A stretch of 41,898 bases of DNA from Bradyrhizobium sp. Its GTDB lineage: Bacteria; Pseudomonadota; Alphaproteobacteria; Rhizobiales; Xanthobacteraceae. How positions within the stretch are numbered: position 1 is the stretch's first letter; each line of letters starts with the position of its first letter. Location of the stretch: contig NZ_JAUYAN010000116.1 in assembly GCF_030693485.1 (NCBI RefSeq), forward strand, positions 1-41,898. The letters run 5' to 3'. The translations under genes were made by a program, and so were the position numbers. The notes below the pieces were generated by a model, which saw only the letters and a program-made list of their open reading frames with translations, ran no database searches and was not told the origin of the DNA. Of this stretch, positions 1 through 7,860 are shown piece after piece.

Positions 1-1
1 C

Positions 2-145
2 CAGCCGTTACGCACTGAACTGATCGAGCGCACCTCACTGCGCTCGGTCCTCGACCGAGCGCATGCCAAGCCAACAGACCGGGGAACGGACGGGGTCAAG
101 GCCGTCAGCCGCCGAAGGCGGGGGCGCGCTTCGCGCCAGCCGTGA
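2..145 (+). other. Partial open frame entering from the left edge
   Basis: Frame 2 is open from the first base to a TGA at 143-145, giving 47 residues rich in Arg, with the end RRGRASRQP. It could be the C-terminus of a gene that starts outside the window. I recognise no family, the segment contains hairpins typical of intergenic DNA, and a chance open frame is just as likely. Confidence 0.2.
39..63. repeat. Perfect 11-bp hairpin
   Basis: TGCGCTCGGTC and its exact reverse complement flank a 3-base loop CTC. A smaller hairpin (GGCGCG, loop CTT, CGCGCC) lies near 122-136. There is no T-run after either, so a rho-independent terminator is not supported. They may be intergenic palindromic elements or, if the partial open frame is real, coding sequence. 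Confidence 0.45.
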
Positions 146-300
146 GGCCGGCCGATCACCGGTCTACTTCAGCACAGTTGCTCTGAGTGGGACGGGATGC
201 GAAATCATATACTCTGGTTTTCTATTCCGATAAACAGAAATATTTTTCCGCGAGGGGCTTGACACAATTTCCGGTAAACCGAAGTGATTTGCCCGTCGCC
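146..300. other. Intergenic, no gene seen
   Basis: This stretch includes an A+T-rich pocket at about 205-290 that stands out from the GC-rich surroundings. A TTGACA hexamer lies at 258-263 but no convincing -10 follows at the right distance on the + strand. No open frame here looks like a gene. Confidence 0.4.
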
Positions 301-705
301 TCAGCGCTTCGGCGCCGGCGCGATGACCGGCGGCACGGGGGCTGCCGCGACCGGGGGCGCGTTCTGGCATCGGTTGCGCTCCCAGGCTTCCTCGGCGAAT
401 TTGGTTTGCCCGCGCACCGCGATGTATTCGTTGCGATAGGCCAGTTCGGCCACCACGGTGCCGGCGGCGCCGGTTTCGGCCTTCGCCATCAGACGCTGCA
501 GATCCGCCTGGCGCGCGGCGAGTTCTTTGCGCGCGGTGTCCAGCTGCTTGCAATCGTACAGCTCGTATTTGGCGGGATCGGCAAACGCGGTGCTCATGCC
601 GTCGCTCATGCCGGCGCAGCCGCCGAGCCCCAAGGCTGCCACGAGCAGCACCGCCGCCGCGGCGGCGAACGACAGTGACGGACGGTGGCGCGTTCGATCG
701 GTCAT
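301..705 (-). CDS. Small secreted lipoprotein, unknown function
   Basis: A 134-residue protein. The N-terminus is basic (MTDRTRHRPS), followed by an Ala/Leu/Val hydrophobic stretch and a lipobox LGGC at about residues 27-30, so it should be cut and lipidated at that Cys and held in the membrane facing the periplasm. The mature part has KYELYDCKQL, a helical region with coiled-coil-like spacing (ARKELAARQADLQRLMAKAE) and a second Cys near the end (NRCQN) that could pair with the first. The tail is Pro/Ala-rich. The start at 705 is chosen because it puts the signal peptide at the N-terminus; an upstream ATG at 783 adds 26 residues without such character. Similar short lipoproteins are common and uncharacterised in Bradyrhizobium-type genomes. 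It appears to be transcribed alone. Confidence 0.75.
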   Translation of the reverse strand: MTDRTRHRPSLSFAAAAAVLLVAALGLGGCAGMSDGMSTAFADPAKYELYDCKQLDTARKELAARQADLQRLMAKAETGAAGTVVAELAYRNEYIAVRGQTKFAEEAWERNRCQNAPPVAAAPVPPVIAPAPKR

Positions 706-902
706 GCGGCTTTTCGTAGACGGACAATCTTGAGAATGCCTAAAGCAGGCGGGGATGTCGGGATTGAGGCTTTGGCCTGGCATGCCCGGCCTTTGCTTTG
801 GCCCGCGCAGTGGCCTAAGCAGGGCTTGGCGCCGCGCCTTGCAGCCTTACCCCATTTCCAAGGCCCAGGGAAACGCGCTAAGTACCTGATCTCGTGACCA
901 AA

Positions 903-1198
903 GCGGGCGTGGCGAAACTGGTAGACGCAACGGACTTAAACAATTGAGTGCTTCGCGGGAAACCGCGGATGCAGAACTGCTCAAATTCGGGGAAACCTTT
1001 CAAATGGCAATCCCGAGCCAAGCTTCCTGACGGAAGAAGGTGTAGAGACTAGACGGGCAGCACCTACCGCGCTCACGCGCCACGGTGAAGGGATAGTCCA
1101 GACCACGAACGCCTCGCGGCGGCGGTGAAAGCCGAAGTGGTATGAAAATCCGTAGGGCCGCAAGGCCTGTGCCGGTTCGATTCCGGCCGCCCGCACCA
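903..1198 (+). tRNA. trnL: tRNA-Leu(UAA), interrupted by a group I intron
   Basis: Exon 1 (903-937) and exon 2 (1145-1198) join into a class II tRNA. The acceptor stem GCGGGCG pairs with CGCCCGC (1188-1194), followed by A and an encoded CCA (1196-1198). The anticodon stem ACGGA (930-934) pairs with TCCGT (1149-1153) around the 7-base loop CTTAAAA, giving anticodon UAA. A long variable arm (GGCC GCAA GGCC) and the T arm GCCGG TTCGATT CCGGC (1171-1187) are typical of leucine tRNAs. The anticodon is split between U34 and A35, the position used by the tRNA-Leu(UAA) introns of cyanobacteria and plastids. The gene can make a working tRNA only after splicing. Confidence 0.95.
938..1144 (+). ncRNA. 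Group I intron in the tRNA-Leu(UAA) anticodon loop
   Basis: A 207-base self-splicing type intron with no open frame. The core elements are readable: P near 983-996 (TTCGGGGAAACC), Q at 1009-1023 (AATCCCGAGCCAAGC), R near 1039-1057 (GTAGAGACTAGACGG) and S near 1088-1103 (AAGGGATAGTCCAGA). P7 forms from GACTA (1047-1051) and TAGTC (1094-1098). P1 is short: exon CTT (935-937) pairs with GAG (946-948) and gives the expected U.G pair at the 5' splice site. The last intron base is G1144, as group I splicing needs. The layout closely resembles the cyanobacterial trnL intron. It is shorter than most of those, with peripheral helices trimmed. Confidence 0.92.
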
Positions 1199-1200
1199 AC

Positions 1201-1233
1201 CTAGCTTGCTATTCTCGACTACTAACAAGCTAG
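1201..1233. terminator. Hairpin just after tRNA-Leu
   Basis: CTAGCTTG (1201-1208) and CAAGCTAG (1226-1233) are perfect 8-bp inverted repeats with a 17-base loop, starting three bases after the tRNA CCA. There is no T-run, so termination by this hairpin is only a possibility. Its place at a tRNA 3' end also fits a site boundary, but no second copy of the tRNA end was found in the window. Confidence 0.3.
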
Positions 1234-1297
1234 TCGCGCTTGGCAAGCGATGTCGGTACCCCGTGCGAGTCATGCCAATCCATGCTATTCTAGGACC

Positions 1298-1498
1298 ATG
1301 GCTCCCAAGACACCATCCTCAAAAAAGGGCAAGGCTTCGGGCTTTGTGATCGGCAGCGCGCGCTTCAGAAAGATAAGTGCCGTAGAGGGAATTCATTATT
1401 CCCCTGACATGAAGGGCCGCGTCGCGATCTCGAAGAGCAAGGCGCTGACCCCCGAGGAACGTCGGAAGACAATCATCAAGGCCTACCGCAAGGCGTAG
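1298..1498 (+). CDS. Small antitoxin-like protein upstream of fic
   Basis: A basic 66-residue protein ending six bases before the Fic reading frame, the arrangement of class I Fic toxin-antitoxin pairs in which a small upstream protein blocks the ATP site of Fic. The middle reads RFRKISAVEGIHYSP. Known Fic antitoxins carry an inhibitory helix with Ser/Thr, three residues, then Glu-Gly or Glu-Asn. Here Glu-Gly is present, but the residue four before Glu is Ile, with Ser three before, so the canonical motif is imperfect. The C-terminal half (LTPEERRKTIIKAYRKA) looks helical. The ATG at 1298 has AGGA just upstream. The antitoxin role is inferred from position and the partial motif. Confidence 0.6.
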   Translation: MAPKTPSSKKGKASGFVIGSARFRKISAVEGIHYSPDMKGRVAISKSKALTPEERRKTIIKAYRKA

Positions 1499-1504
1499 CT
1501 TCCG

Positions 1505-2090
1505 ATGTATGACGCCGTCGCCGACGACTACTGCTATGCCGGCACAACCGTCTTGCAGAACAAGCTCGATCTCCGAGATGCCGGCGAACTCGCGGATTTT
1601 GAAGCGGAAGTCAGCGATACAAGGTCCGACGAAGAAGCCCCGGGCGGCAATCTGGATTTCACCCACTTCAAGGCGATTCACCATCACCTGTTCCAGGACG
1701 TTTACCATTGGGCAGGAGAAATACGCACTGTCCGCATGTCGAAGGACAGCAGCATGTTCTGCTACCCCGAGAACATCGATAGCGAGGCGAAGAAGCTCTT
1801 CGCCAAGTTGAAAGCGGGACAAATTCCTCCAGGATCTATCAGCCGAGGCGTTTGCTGAAAAACCGGCTCACTTCCTGTCTGACCTTAATGCGATCCATGC
1901 TTTCCGCGAAGGCAACGGTCGCACGCAGCTATCTTTCTTCCTCCTGCTTGCAGATCATGCTGAGCACATCATCGACCTTGAGAAGTTTGATCCGGATGCT
2001 TTCCTCGCTGCGATGATCACCAGCTTCAAGGGAGATGAAGCACCGCTGGCTGCGATCATCTTAGACCTTGTCGGGAACCGGGCCGACTAA
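1505..2090 (+). pseudogene. Fic-domain toxin (AMP transferase), frameshifted
   Basis: Fic enzymes transfer AMP from ATP to a target hydroxyl. The first frame (from ATG 1505) has the usual Fic start YCYAGTTVLQNKL, then FKAIHHHLFQDVYHWAGEIR and the flap segment TVRMSKDSSMFCY. It then runs into a stop at 1858. The next frame continues without a gap as FLQDLSAEAFAEKPAHFLSDLN and holds the catalytic motif HAFREGNGRT (family consensus HPFxxGNGR, with Pro replaced by Ala), ending at TAA 2088-2090. The frames join near 1821-1824, at the AAA in GGACAAATTCC. One extra A there explains everything, and 586 bases is one more than 195 codons. Either the toxin is inactivated or this is a read error. The broken toxin beside an intact antitoxin fits selection against an active toxin. 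Confidence 0.85.
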
Positions 2091-2214
2091 TGGACGGCGT
2101 CGTCAATTCGCGTGCTCCTATCCGGCCTTACGATAGGTCTCGTAATAGCGCGGCAAGATCGCGTTGATAAAGGTTCAACCCCTCGCGCCCTTTAACGAAC
2201 CCCGCCAGCGACGT

Positions 2215-3879
2215 TCAATGCGGCCTTCCCGGCACGACGGCCTCCGCAGCCATGTCCGCGGCCTTGGCGGCGAAAAACTCCCTGTTGCGTCCGGGAGCCG
2301 CATCGAACAGCGCCCTGGTGTATTCGTGCCGGGGCGCCGCAAAGACCTCGCTGGTCGTGCCCTGTTCGACGATGAAACCGCGCTGCATCACCGCAATACG
2401 GTCGCAGACCTGGGCCGCGACCCGCAAATCGTGCGTGATAAAGAGCACCGCGAGGTCGAACCTGCGGCGCACCTCGTCCAGAAGCTTCAGCACCTGGTCC
2501 TGCACCGAGACATCCAGCGCCGAGACCGGCTCGTCGCCGATCAGGAGTTCCGGCTCCATGGCCAACGCACGCGCAATGCAGATGCGCTGGCGCTGGCCGC
2601 CGGAGAACTGGTGCGGGTAGCGGTCGATCGCATCCGGCGACAGGTGCACCACCGCCATCAAATCGCGGGCGCGCTGCAGGGCTTCCTTGCGTCCGAGGCC
2701 GAAATTCATCGGTCCCTCGATGATGGCTTCGCCGACCGTGCGGCGCGGATTGAGCGAGCGGTAGGGATCCTGAAAAATGAACTGCACCCGCCGCCGCATC
2801 GGGCGGAATTTCGCTTCCTTCATCGAGGCGATGTCGACGTCGTCGATCCGGATCGCGCCGCTGGTCGCCTCCACCAGCCGCGCGACGCAGCGCGCCACCG
2901 TCGACTTGCCGGAACCGGATTCGCCGACAATGCCGAGCGTTTCGCCGCGCCGCACCGTCAGCGAAACGTCGCTGACCGCGTTGACGATCCGCGCCCTGGG
3001 CTGGAACAGCGAGCGCTTGCCGTAGGTCTTGAACAGTTTCTCGGTCTGCAGCACCACCGGCCCGCTCACCGGCGAGCGCTTCGGCGGCGTCATGCTCGGC
3101 ACCGCGGCCAGCAGCATCCGGGTGTAGTCCTCGCGCGGATTGCGCAGCACTTCCTCGCAGGGGCCCTGCTCCACGATGCGGCCCATCTGCATCACCACGA
3201 CCCGATCGGCGATCTCGGAGACCACGCCGAAATCATGGGTAATGAACAGCACGCCGGTCTTCTTGCGGCCCTGCATTTCCTTCACGAGCTTCAGGATCTG
3301 CGCCTGCGTCGTGACATCGAGCGCCGTGGTCGGTTCATCCGCGATCAGCAGAGCCGGATCCAGCACCAGGGCCGCCGCGATCATGATGCGCTGGCGCTGG
3401 CCGCCGGAGAGCTGGTGCGGATAGGCGTCGATCATCTGCTCGGGATCCGGCAGATGCACGGCACGCATCATCTCCAGCACGCGCTCGCGCCGCGCCTTCG
3501 GGTCGAGATCGGTGTGAACCTCCAGCACCTCGGCGATCTGGTCGCCGACCCGCTCGACCGGATTGAGCGCGGTCATCGGCTCCTGGAACACCATGGCCAT
3601 GCGCGTGCCGCGCAGCGCCCGCAGGTCGACGTCGGATTTGGTCGTCAGTTCCTCGCCCTGCAGCCGCATCGAACCGGTCTCGACCTGCATCGCGTTCTTC
3701 GGCAGCAGGCCCATCACCGCCTGCGCGGTGACGGATTTTCCGGAACCGGATTCACCGACGACGCAGACGATCTCGTTGGCGCCGACCGTGAGGTTGATGC
3801 CGCGCACGGCGTAAGGCCGGTCGCCGCTGCCGTTGATGGCGACGGCAAGATTGGCGATTTCGAGAACTGGTTCAGCCAT
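2215..3879 (-). CDS. Peptide ABC importer, fused double ATPase (DppD-DppF type)
   Basis: A 554-residue cytoplasmic protein with two complete ATPase domains that would power the permease pair encoded just upstream. Domain 1 (about 1-270) has Walker A GESGSGKSVT, signature LSGGQRQR and Walker B LLIADEPTTALD. Domain 2 (about 275-554) has GESGSGKSTV, FSGGQRQR and LLIGDEPVSALD. Each is followed by the oligopeptide-transporter C-terminal region. E. coli Dpp and Opp use two separate ATPases; the fusion is common in rhizobia. The start lies one base after the permease stop at 3881, which suggests translational coupling. Substrate is probably peptides, but this family also carries nickel, opines and glutathione, so it cannot be fixed from sequence. 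Confidence 0.95.
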   Translation of the reverse strand: MAEPVLEIANLAVAINGSGDRPYAVRGINLTVGANEIVCVVGESGSGKSVTAQAVMGLLPKNAMQVETGSMRLQGEELTTKSDVDLRALRGTRMAMVFQEPMTALNPVERVGDQIAEVLEVHTDLDPKARRERVLEMMRAVHLPDPEQMIDAYPHQLSGGQRQRIMIAAALVLDPALLIADEPTTALDVTTQAQILKLVKEMQGRKKTGVLFITHDFGVVSEIADRVVVMQMGRIVEQGPCEEVLRNPREDYTRMLLAAVPSMTPPKRSPVSGPVVLQTEKLFKTYGKRSLFQPRARIVNAVSDVSLTVRRGETLGIVGESGSGKSTVARCVARLVEATSGAIRIDDVDIASMKEAKFRPMRRRVQFIFQDPYRSLNPRRTVGEAIIEGPMNFGLGRKEALQRARDLMAVVHLSPDAIDRYPHQFSGGQRQRICIARALAMEPELLIGDEPVSALDVSVQDQVLKLLDEVRRRFDLAVLFITHDLRVAAQVCDRIAVMQRGFIVEQGTTSEVFAAPRHEYTRALFDAAPGRNREFFAAKAADMAAEAVVPGRPH

Positions 3880-3880
3880 G

Positions 3881-4804
3881 TCAGACTCGCTTCGCCATCT
3901 TGGGATCGAGCGTGTCGCGCAACCCGTCGCCCAGCACGTTGACGGCGAGAATGGTCATCGCCAGGAACACGCCGGGATAGATGATGTTGTGCGGAAACAG
4001 ACTGAACACCTGCCTGCCCTCGGCCATGATGTTGCCCCAGGTCGGCACCTCCGGCGGCACGCCGATGCCGAGGAACGACAGGATGGCCTCGATCAGAATG
4101 GCGGAAGCGCAGATGAAGGTGCCCTGCACGATGATGGGCGCGAAGGTGTTGGGCAGCACATGCCGCCACAGCAGTTTCGGGGTCGATGTGCCGAGCGTCA
4201 CCGCCGCCTCGACATAGGGCTCCTCGCGCACGCTGAGCACGATGGAACGCACCAGCCGGACCACCCCGGGGATTTGCGGGACCGTGATGGCGATGATCAC
4301 CGTCAGCACGCTGGAGCGGAACAGCGAAACCATGGCGATGGCCAGCAGAATGGCCGGGATCGCCATCAAACCGTCCATGATGCGCATGATGATGGCGTCG
4401 AAAATGCGGAAGAAACCCGCGAGAACGCCGATCAGCAGGCCACAGGCGACGCTGATCAGCGCCACCGAGACACCGACCAGCAGCGAGACGCGCGCGCCAT
4501 AGACCACGCGGCTATAGATGTCGCGCCCCAGTCCGTCGGTTCCGAACAGGGCGATCATCTTGATGCGCTCGCCGGTGTCGGTACGCTGGAAAAACTCCGC
4601 GCCGGGGATCTTGTTGCGCGCAATCGGACTGATCGCGGTGGGATCGATGGTGCCGAGCCATGGCGCCAGCAGTCCCATCAGCACCACGATGGCGATGACG
4701 GCGCCGCCGAACATGATGCCCGGATTGCGCGCCAGGTTGCGAAAAGCCGCGCTCGGCTTGACCGGCGCCGCCGCGATCGGGGTGTCGAGGATCACATCGG
4801 CCAT
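3881..4804 (-). CDS. Peptide ABC importer, permease (DppC type)
   Basis: A 307-residue inner-membrane permease. An N-terminal extension (MADVILDTPIAAAPVKPS) precedes the first membrane segment and the family sequence GTDGLGRDIYSRVVYGARVS. The coupling loop that contacts the ATPase is visible as EEPYVEAAVTLGTSTPKLLWRH. About six membrane helices follow in the usual BPD_transp_1 pattern. It ends with LGDGLRDTLDPKM, the standard DppC end. Its ATG overlaps the stop of the upstream permease by one base (TGATG at 4802-4806), so the two are translated together, as expected for partners in one membrane channel. Confidence 0.94.
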   Translation of the reverse strand: MADVILDTPIAAAPVKPSAAFRNLARNPGIMFGGAVIAIVVLMGLLAPWLGTIDPTAISPIARNKIPGAEFFQRTDTGERIKMIALFGTDGLGRDIYSRVVYGARVSLLVGVSVALISVACGLLIGVLAGFFRIFDAIIMRIMDGLMAIPAILLAIAMVSLFRSSVLTVIIAITVPQIPGVVRLVRSIVLSVREEPYVEAAVTLGTSTPKLLWRHVLPNTFAPIIVQGTFICASAILIEAILSFLGIGVPPEVPTWGNIMAEGRQVFSLFPHNIIYPGVFLAMTILAVNVLGDGLRDTLDPKMAKRV

Positions 4805-5745
4805 CAGTAGCGGATCCTTGGATCGAGCAACGTATAGAGCATGTCCACCGCCAGGTTGATCATGACGTAGACGAACGAGAACAACAGGATGACAGCCTGG
4901 ATGGTCGGATAGTCACGCGCCAGCACCGCATCGACGGTGAGCCGGCCGAGGCCCGGAATCGTGAAAACGCTTTCGGTGACGACGACGCCGCCGATCAGCA
5001 GCGCGACGCCGAGCCCGATGACCGTGACGATGGGAACCGCCGCATTGCGCAGCGCATGGCGGAACAGCACGACGCGCTCGTTCTGCCCCTTCGCCCTGGC
5101 GGTGCGGATGTAGTCCTCGGACAGCACTTCGAGCACGCTGGTGCGGGTCATGCGCGCAATCAGGGCAATGTAAATCACCGACAGCGTGAGCGAGGGCAGA
5201 ATCAGCCTTTGCATCCAGCCGCCGACGCCCTCCGCAATCCGCTGATAGCCCTGCACCGGCAACCAGTTCAGCCAGATCGCGAAAAGATAGATCAGAAGGT
5301 AACCGACGACGAAGACCGGCACTGAAAAGCCGAGCACCGAAAAGCCCATCACGATGCGATCGATCCACGAGCCGTGGCGATGGGCCGCCAGCACGCCGAG
5401 CGGAACCGCCACCAGCACCGCGATCAGGATCGTGAACAGGGCCAGCGACAGCGTCGGCTCGATGCGTTCGCCGATCAGCGCGGCCACGGTCTTCTTGAAG
5501 AAGAAGCTTTCGCCGAAGTCGCCTGACAGCACGTTGCCGGACCAGATGAAGAACTGTTCGATCATGGGACGGTTGAGGCCGAGCTGGCCGCGGATCTGCG
5601 CCACCTGTTCGGTGGTGGCATTGTCGCCAGCGATGATCGCCGCCGGATCCGAGGGGGTCAGCCGCAGCATCAGGAAGATGAAGACCGCAACCACCAGCAT
5701 CACGGGGATCGTGCCGAGCAGTCGCCGGAACAGGTAGCCATACAT
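4804..5745 (-). CDS. Peptide ABC importer, permease (DppB type)
   Basis: A 313-residue inner-membrane permease. It opens with YLFRRLLGTIPVMLVVAVFIF, the typical DppB first helix, then LRLTPSDPA and the periplasmic segment LNRPMIEQFF. The ATPase-contact loop is EDYIRTARAKGQNERVVLFRH. The C-terminus VDMLYTLLDPRIRY is diagnostic of the family. The start at 5745 is preferred over the ATG at 5769 because AAGGA lies nine bases upstream and it places the first helix at the N-terminus. It follows the binding-protein gene by 59 bases. Confidence 0.94.
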   Translation of the reverse strand: MYGYLFRRLLGTIPVMLVVAVFIFLMLRLTPSDPAAIIAGDNATTEQVAQIRGQLGLNRPMIEQFFIWSGNVLSGDFGESFFFKKTVAALIGERIEPTLSLALFTILIAVLVAVPLGVLAAHRHGSWIDRIVMGFSVLGFSVPVFVVGYLLIYLFAIWLNWLPVQGYQRIAEGVGGWMQRLILPSLTLSVIYIALIARMTRTSVLEVLSEDYIRTARAKGQNERVVLFRHALRNAAVPIVTVIGLGVALLIGGVVVTESVFTIPGLGRLTVDAVLARDYPTIQAVILLFSFVYVMINLAVDMLYTLLDPRIRY

Positions 5746-5804
5746 CGCGATCAATCCTTGAAACGTCACGGGCGGCGGAAGAACCGCCGCCCAACGTCGT
5801 CACA

Positions 5805-7385
5805 TCAGTTGGTGATTTCCACGTTCCAGAGCACTGGCACCGGTGAGGTCAGGTACCCCTTGACGTTTTTGCGCATCGCAACCGGCGCCACCCACTCACC
5901 GACCGGAATCTCCGGGGTGTACTCGATGACGCGCAGTTGCACCGCTTCCGCGATCGCCTTCTGCTTGGCAGGGTCGGTCTCGCGCGCGAAATCGTCACGC
6001 AGCTTCTCGAGCTTCTCGTCGCAGGGCCAGCCGAACGATGCCTTGTCGCATCCGGCGTTCACATAGGCGGTCGAGATCGGGTTCATCACGTCGGCGGCGA
6101 CCCAGGACGTGAGGAAGGCATTCCAGCCTCCTGCGCTAGGCGGATCCTTCTTGGCCCGGCGTGCCACCAGCGTCTGCCAGTCCATCGACTGCATGTCGAC
6201 CTTGAAGCCAGCCTTCTCCATCAGCGATTTCGCCACCGGAGCCAGATTAGTCAGAACCTTGAGGTCGGTGGAGTGCATCAGCAACACGGGCGTACCGTCG
6301 TAGCCCGCTTCCTTGAGAAGCTCCTGCGCCTTCTTGGCGTTGGAAGTAAGAAGGCCGTCCGTTCCCTTGGTGCTGGCCAGCGGCGTGTCGCAGATGAACA
6401 GCGCCTTGCATGGCTTGATGTAGTTCTCATCCCCGATGGTCGCCATCAGGAAGTCTTCCTGGTTGAAGGCATACCACAACGCATGGCGGATTTTCGGATT
6501 GTCGAACGGCTTGTGCAGCGTGTTGGGCCGGAAGACGTACTGGTTCTTCGCCAGTGGCGACACGAAAACGGTGACGTTCGGGTCTTTTTTCAGAGTGGGA
6601 AGCAGGTCGTGGCTGGGCGCCTCGACGAAGTCTATCTCGCCCTTCGACAGCGCATTGACCGTCTGCTGCGCGTCGGAGATGGCGCGCCACTCGACGCGGT
6701 CGACCTTGACGACCTTGCCGCCTGCCAGACCGGAAGCCGGTTCGGCGCGCGGCTTGTACTTGCCGAACTTGACGTAGACGGTCTTGTCGCCGGGCTTCCA
6801 CTCGTCCTTGACGAAGACGAAGGGACCGGATCCGGTAAAATCCTCGATCTGCTTGTTGGGGTCCGTGTCGGCGACCCGCTTGGGCATCATGAACGGCACG
6901 TTGGACGAGGGCTTTGACAGGCCGAGCAGAACGAGGCCGGTCGGTTCCTTGAGCTTGATGGTGAAAGTCCTGGCATCGACCGCCGCGATCGAGTCGACGA
7001 AGGTCATCATCTTCTGACCGAGCGAGTCCTTGACTGCCCAGCGCTTGATCGAAGCGATACAGTCTTCCGACGTCACCGGCTGCCCGTCGTGCCACAACAG
7101 GCCGTCGCGCAACGTGAAGGTGTAGCTCTTGTTGTCGGGCGCTGTTTCGTACTTCTCGACCATCTGCAGCTTGATGGCGCCCTTCTCGTCCTGCGCGAGA
7201 AGCGTGTCATAGATCATGTAGCCGTGATTGCGGACGATATAGGCCGTGGTCCAGATCGGATCGAGAATTTTCAGATCCGAATGCATCACGACGCGCAAGG
7301 TCGTCTGGGCCACGGCGGGCGGCGCCGCAATTGCGAGGCCAGCCGTACAAGCGGCAGCAAGAATGGCTTTTCTGAGCATTTTCAT
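5805..7385 (-). CDS. Peptide ABC importer, periplasmic binding protein (SBP_bac_5)
   Basis: A 526-residue protein and the first gene of the importer operon. Residues 1-26 form a Sec signal peptide (KMLRKAILAAACTAGLAIA, cleavage after AVA). The mature protein starts TTLRVVMHSDLKILDP and contains family landmarks YTFTLRDGLLWHDGQPVTSED and VNALSKGEIDF. It should capture a peptide or similar ligand in the periplasm and deliver it to the permeases. A strong ribosome site (GGAGGAG) precedes ATG 7385; a second ATG two codons later is less well spaced. The operon faces away from a peptidase operon across 475 bases, so import and hydrolysis may share control. Two Cys pairs in the mature part (PCKALFIC and GC...WPC) are unusual for the family. 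Confidence 0.93.
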   Translation of the reverse strand: MKMLRKAILAAACTAGLAIAAPPAVAQTTLRVVMHSDLKILDPIWTTAYIVRNHGYMIYDTLLAQDEKGAIKLQMVEKYETAPDNKSYTFTLRDGLLWHDGQPVTSEDCIASIKRWAVKDSLGQKMMTFVDSIAAVDARTFTIKLKEPTGLVLLGLSKPSSNVPFMMPKRVADTDPNKQIEDFTGSGPFVFVKDEWKPGDKTVYVKFGKYKPRAEPASGLAGGKVVKVDRVEWRAISDAQQTVNALSKGEIDFVEAPSHDLLPTLKKDPNVTVFVSPLAKNQYVFRPNTLHKPFDNPKIRHALWYAFNQEDFLMATIGDENYIKPCKALFICDTPLASTKGTDGLLTSNAKKAQELLKEAGYDGTPVLLMHSTDLKVLTNLAPVAKSLMEKAGFKVDMQSMDWQTLVARRAKKDPPSAGGWNAFLTSWVAADVMNPISTAYVNAGCDKASFGWPCDEKLEKLRDDFARETDPAKQKAIAEAVQLRVIEYTPEIPVGEWVAPVAMRKNVKGYLTSPVPVLWNVEITN

Positions 7386-7860
7386 TTTTTCTCCTCCATT
7401 GTCGTCTCAAAACCCCGAATTCTTCGCTCGGACGTTGATTCATTGTCCATCGAACCCAAGCGACCGAAACCCGGGGATCGATACCCTCCTCGACTGGCTC
7501 GGCAAGACCCACCCCGGCCACCGATCGAGCAAGATTGACACAGTACCCCCGACCGGCCAAGCCGGCATCGTCTCGCCGTCACCGAACCGGCTGCGGCAAA
7601 ATCACCAAGCCAAATTCGTGCCAGAAATCCGAGCCAGGCAATTGCGCCTGGGAGCCCAGACCGCGTCTCGCGTTCCATGGATACCACCGGCAGAATCGCC
7701 CCTTTGGCGCTGCCTTGCCCAGGACTTCATCGACAGGCGAGACCCGGCCTTCCGTGTACACATGGCTCCGCGGCGCGTTTTTGCTTTACAAGTCCTGCGG
7801 CGTTCATTCTCGTGAAGCAAGACGAACAAGAGCAAATCCTTCGAGAACAAAGGGCATCCC
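7386..7860. other. Divergent intergenic region, no gene seen
   Basis: These 475 bases separate two operons that start in opposite directions, so promoters for both should lie here. Open frames present are not gene-like. A weak + strand promoter candidate is TTGCTT with TTCATT 16 bases on, near 7780-7815. No clear operator palindrome and no nearby regulator gene were seen. Confidence 0.5.

Noticed and set aside
258..292. TTGACA hexamer as a + strand promoter
   Set aside because: The segment 17 bases on (AAGTGA) is a poor -10, and the only downstream gene is on the opposite strand.
2110..2167. Short - strand peptide ILPRYYETYRKAG ending at a stop, between the fic pseudogene and the importer operon
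   Set aside because: It looks like a protein C-terminus but a stop codon lies directly upstream in the same frame, so at most it is a tiny remnant that I cannot identify.
2164..3942. 592-codon open frame on the + strand across the peptide ATPase gene
   Set aside because: It is antisense to a clear double ATPase, its translation is Arg/His-rich low-complexity text with no domain, and such mirror frames are expected in GC-rich coding DNA.
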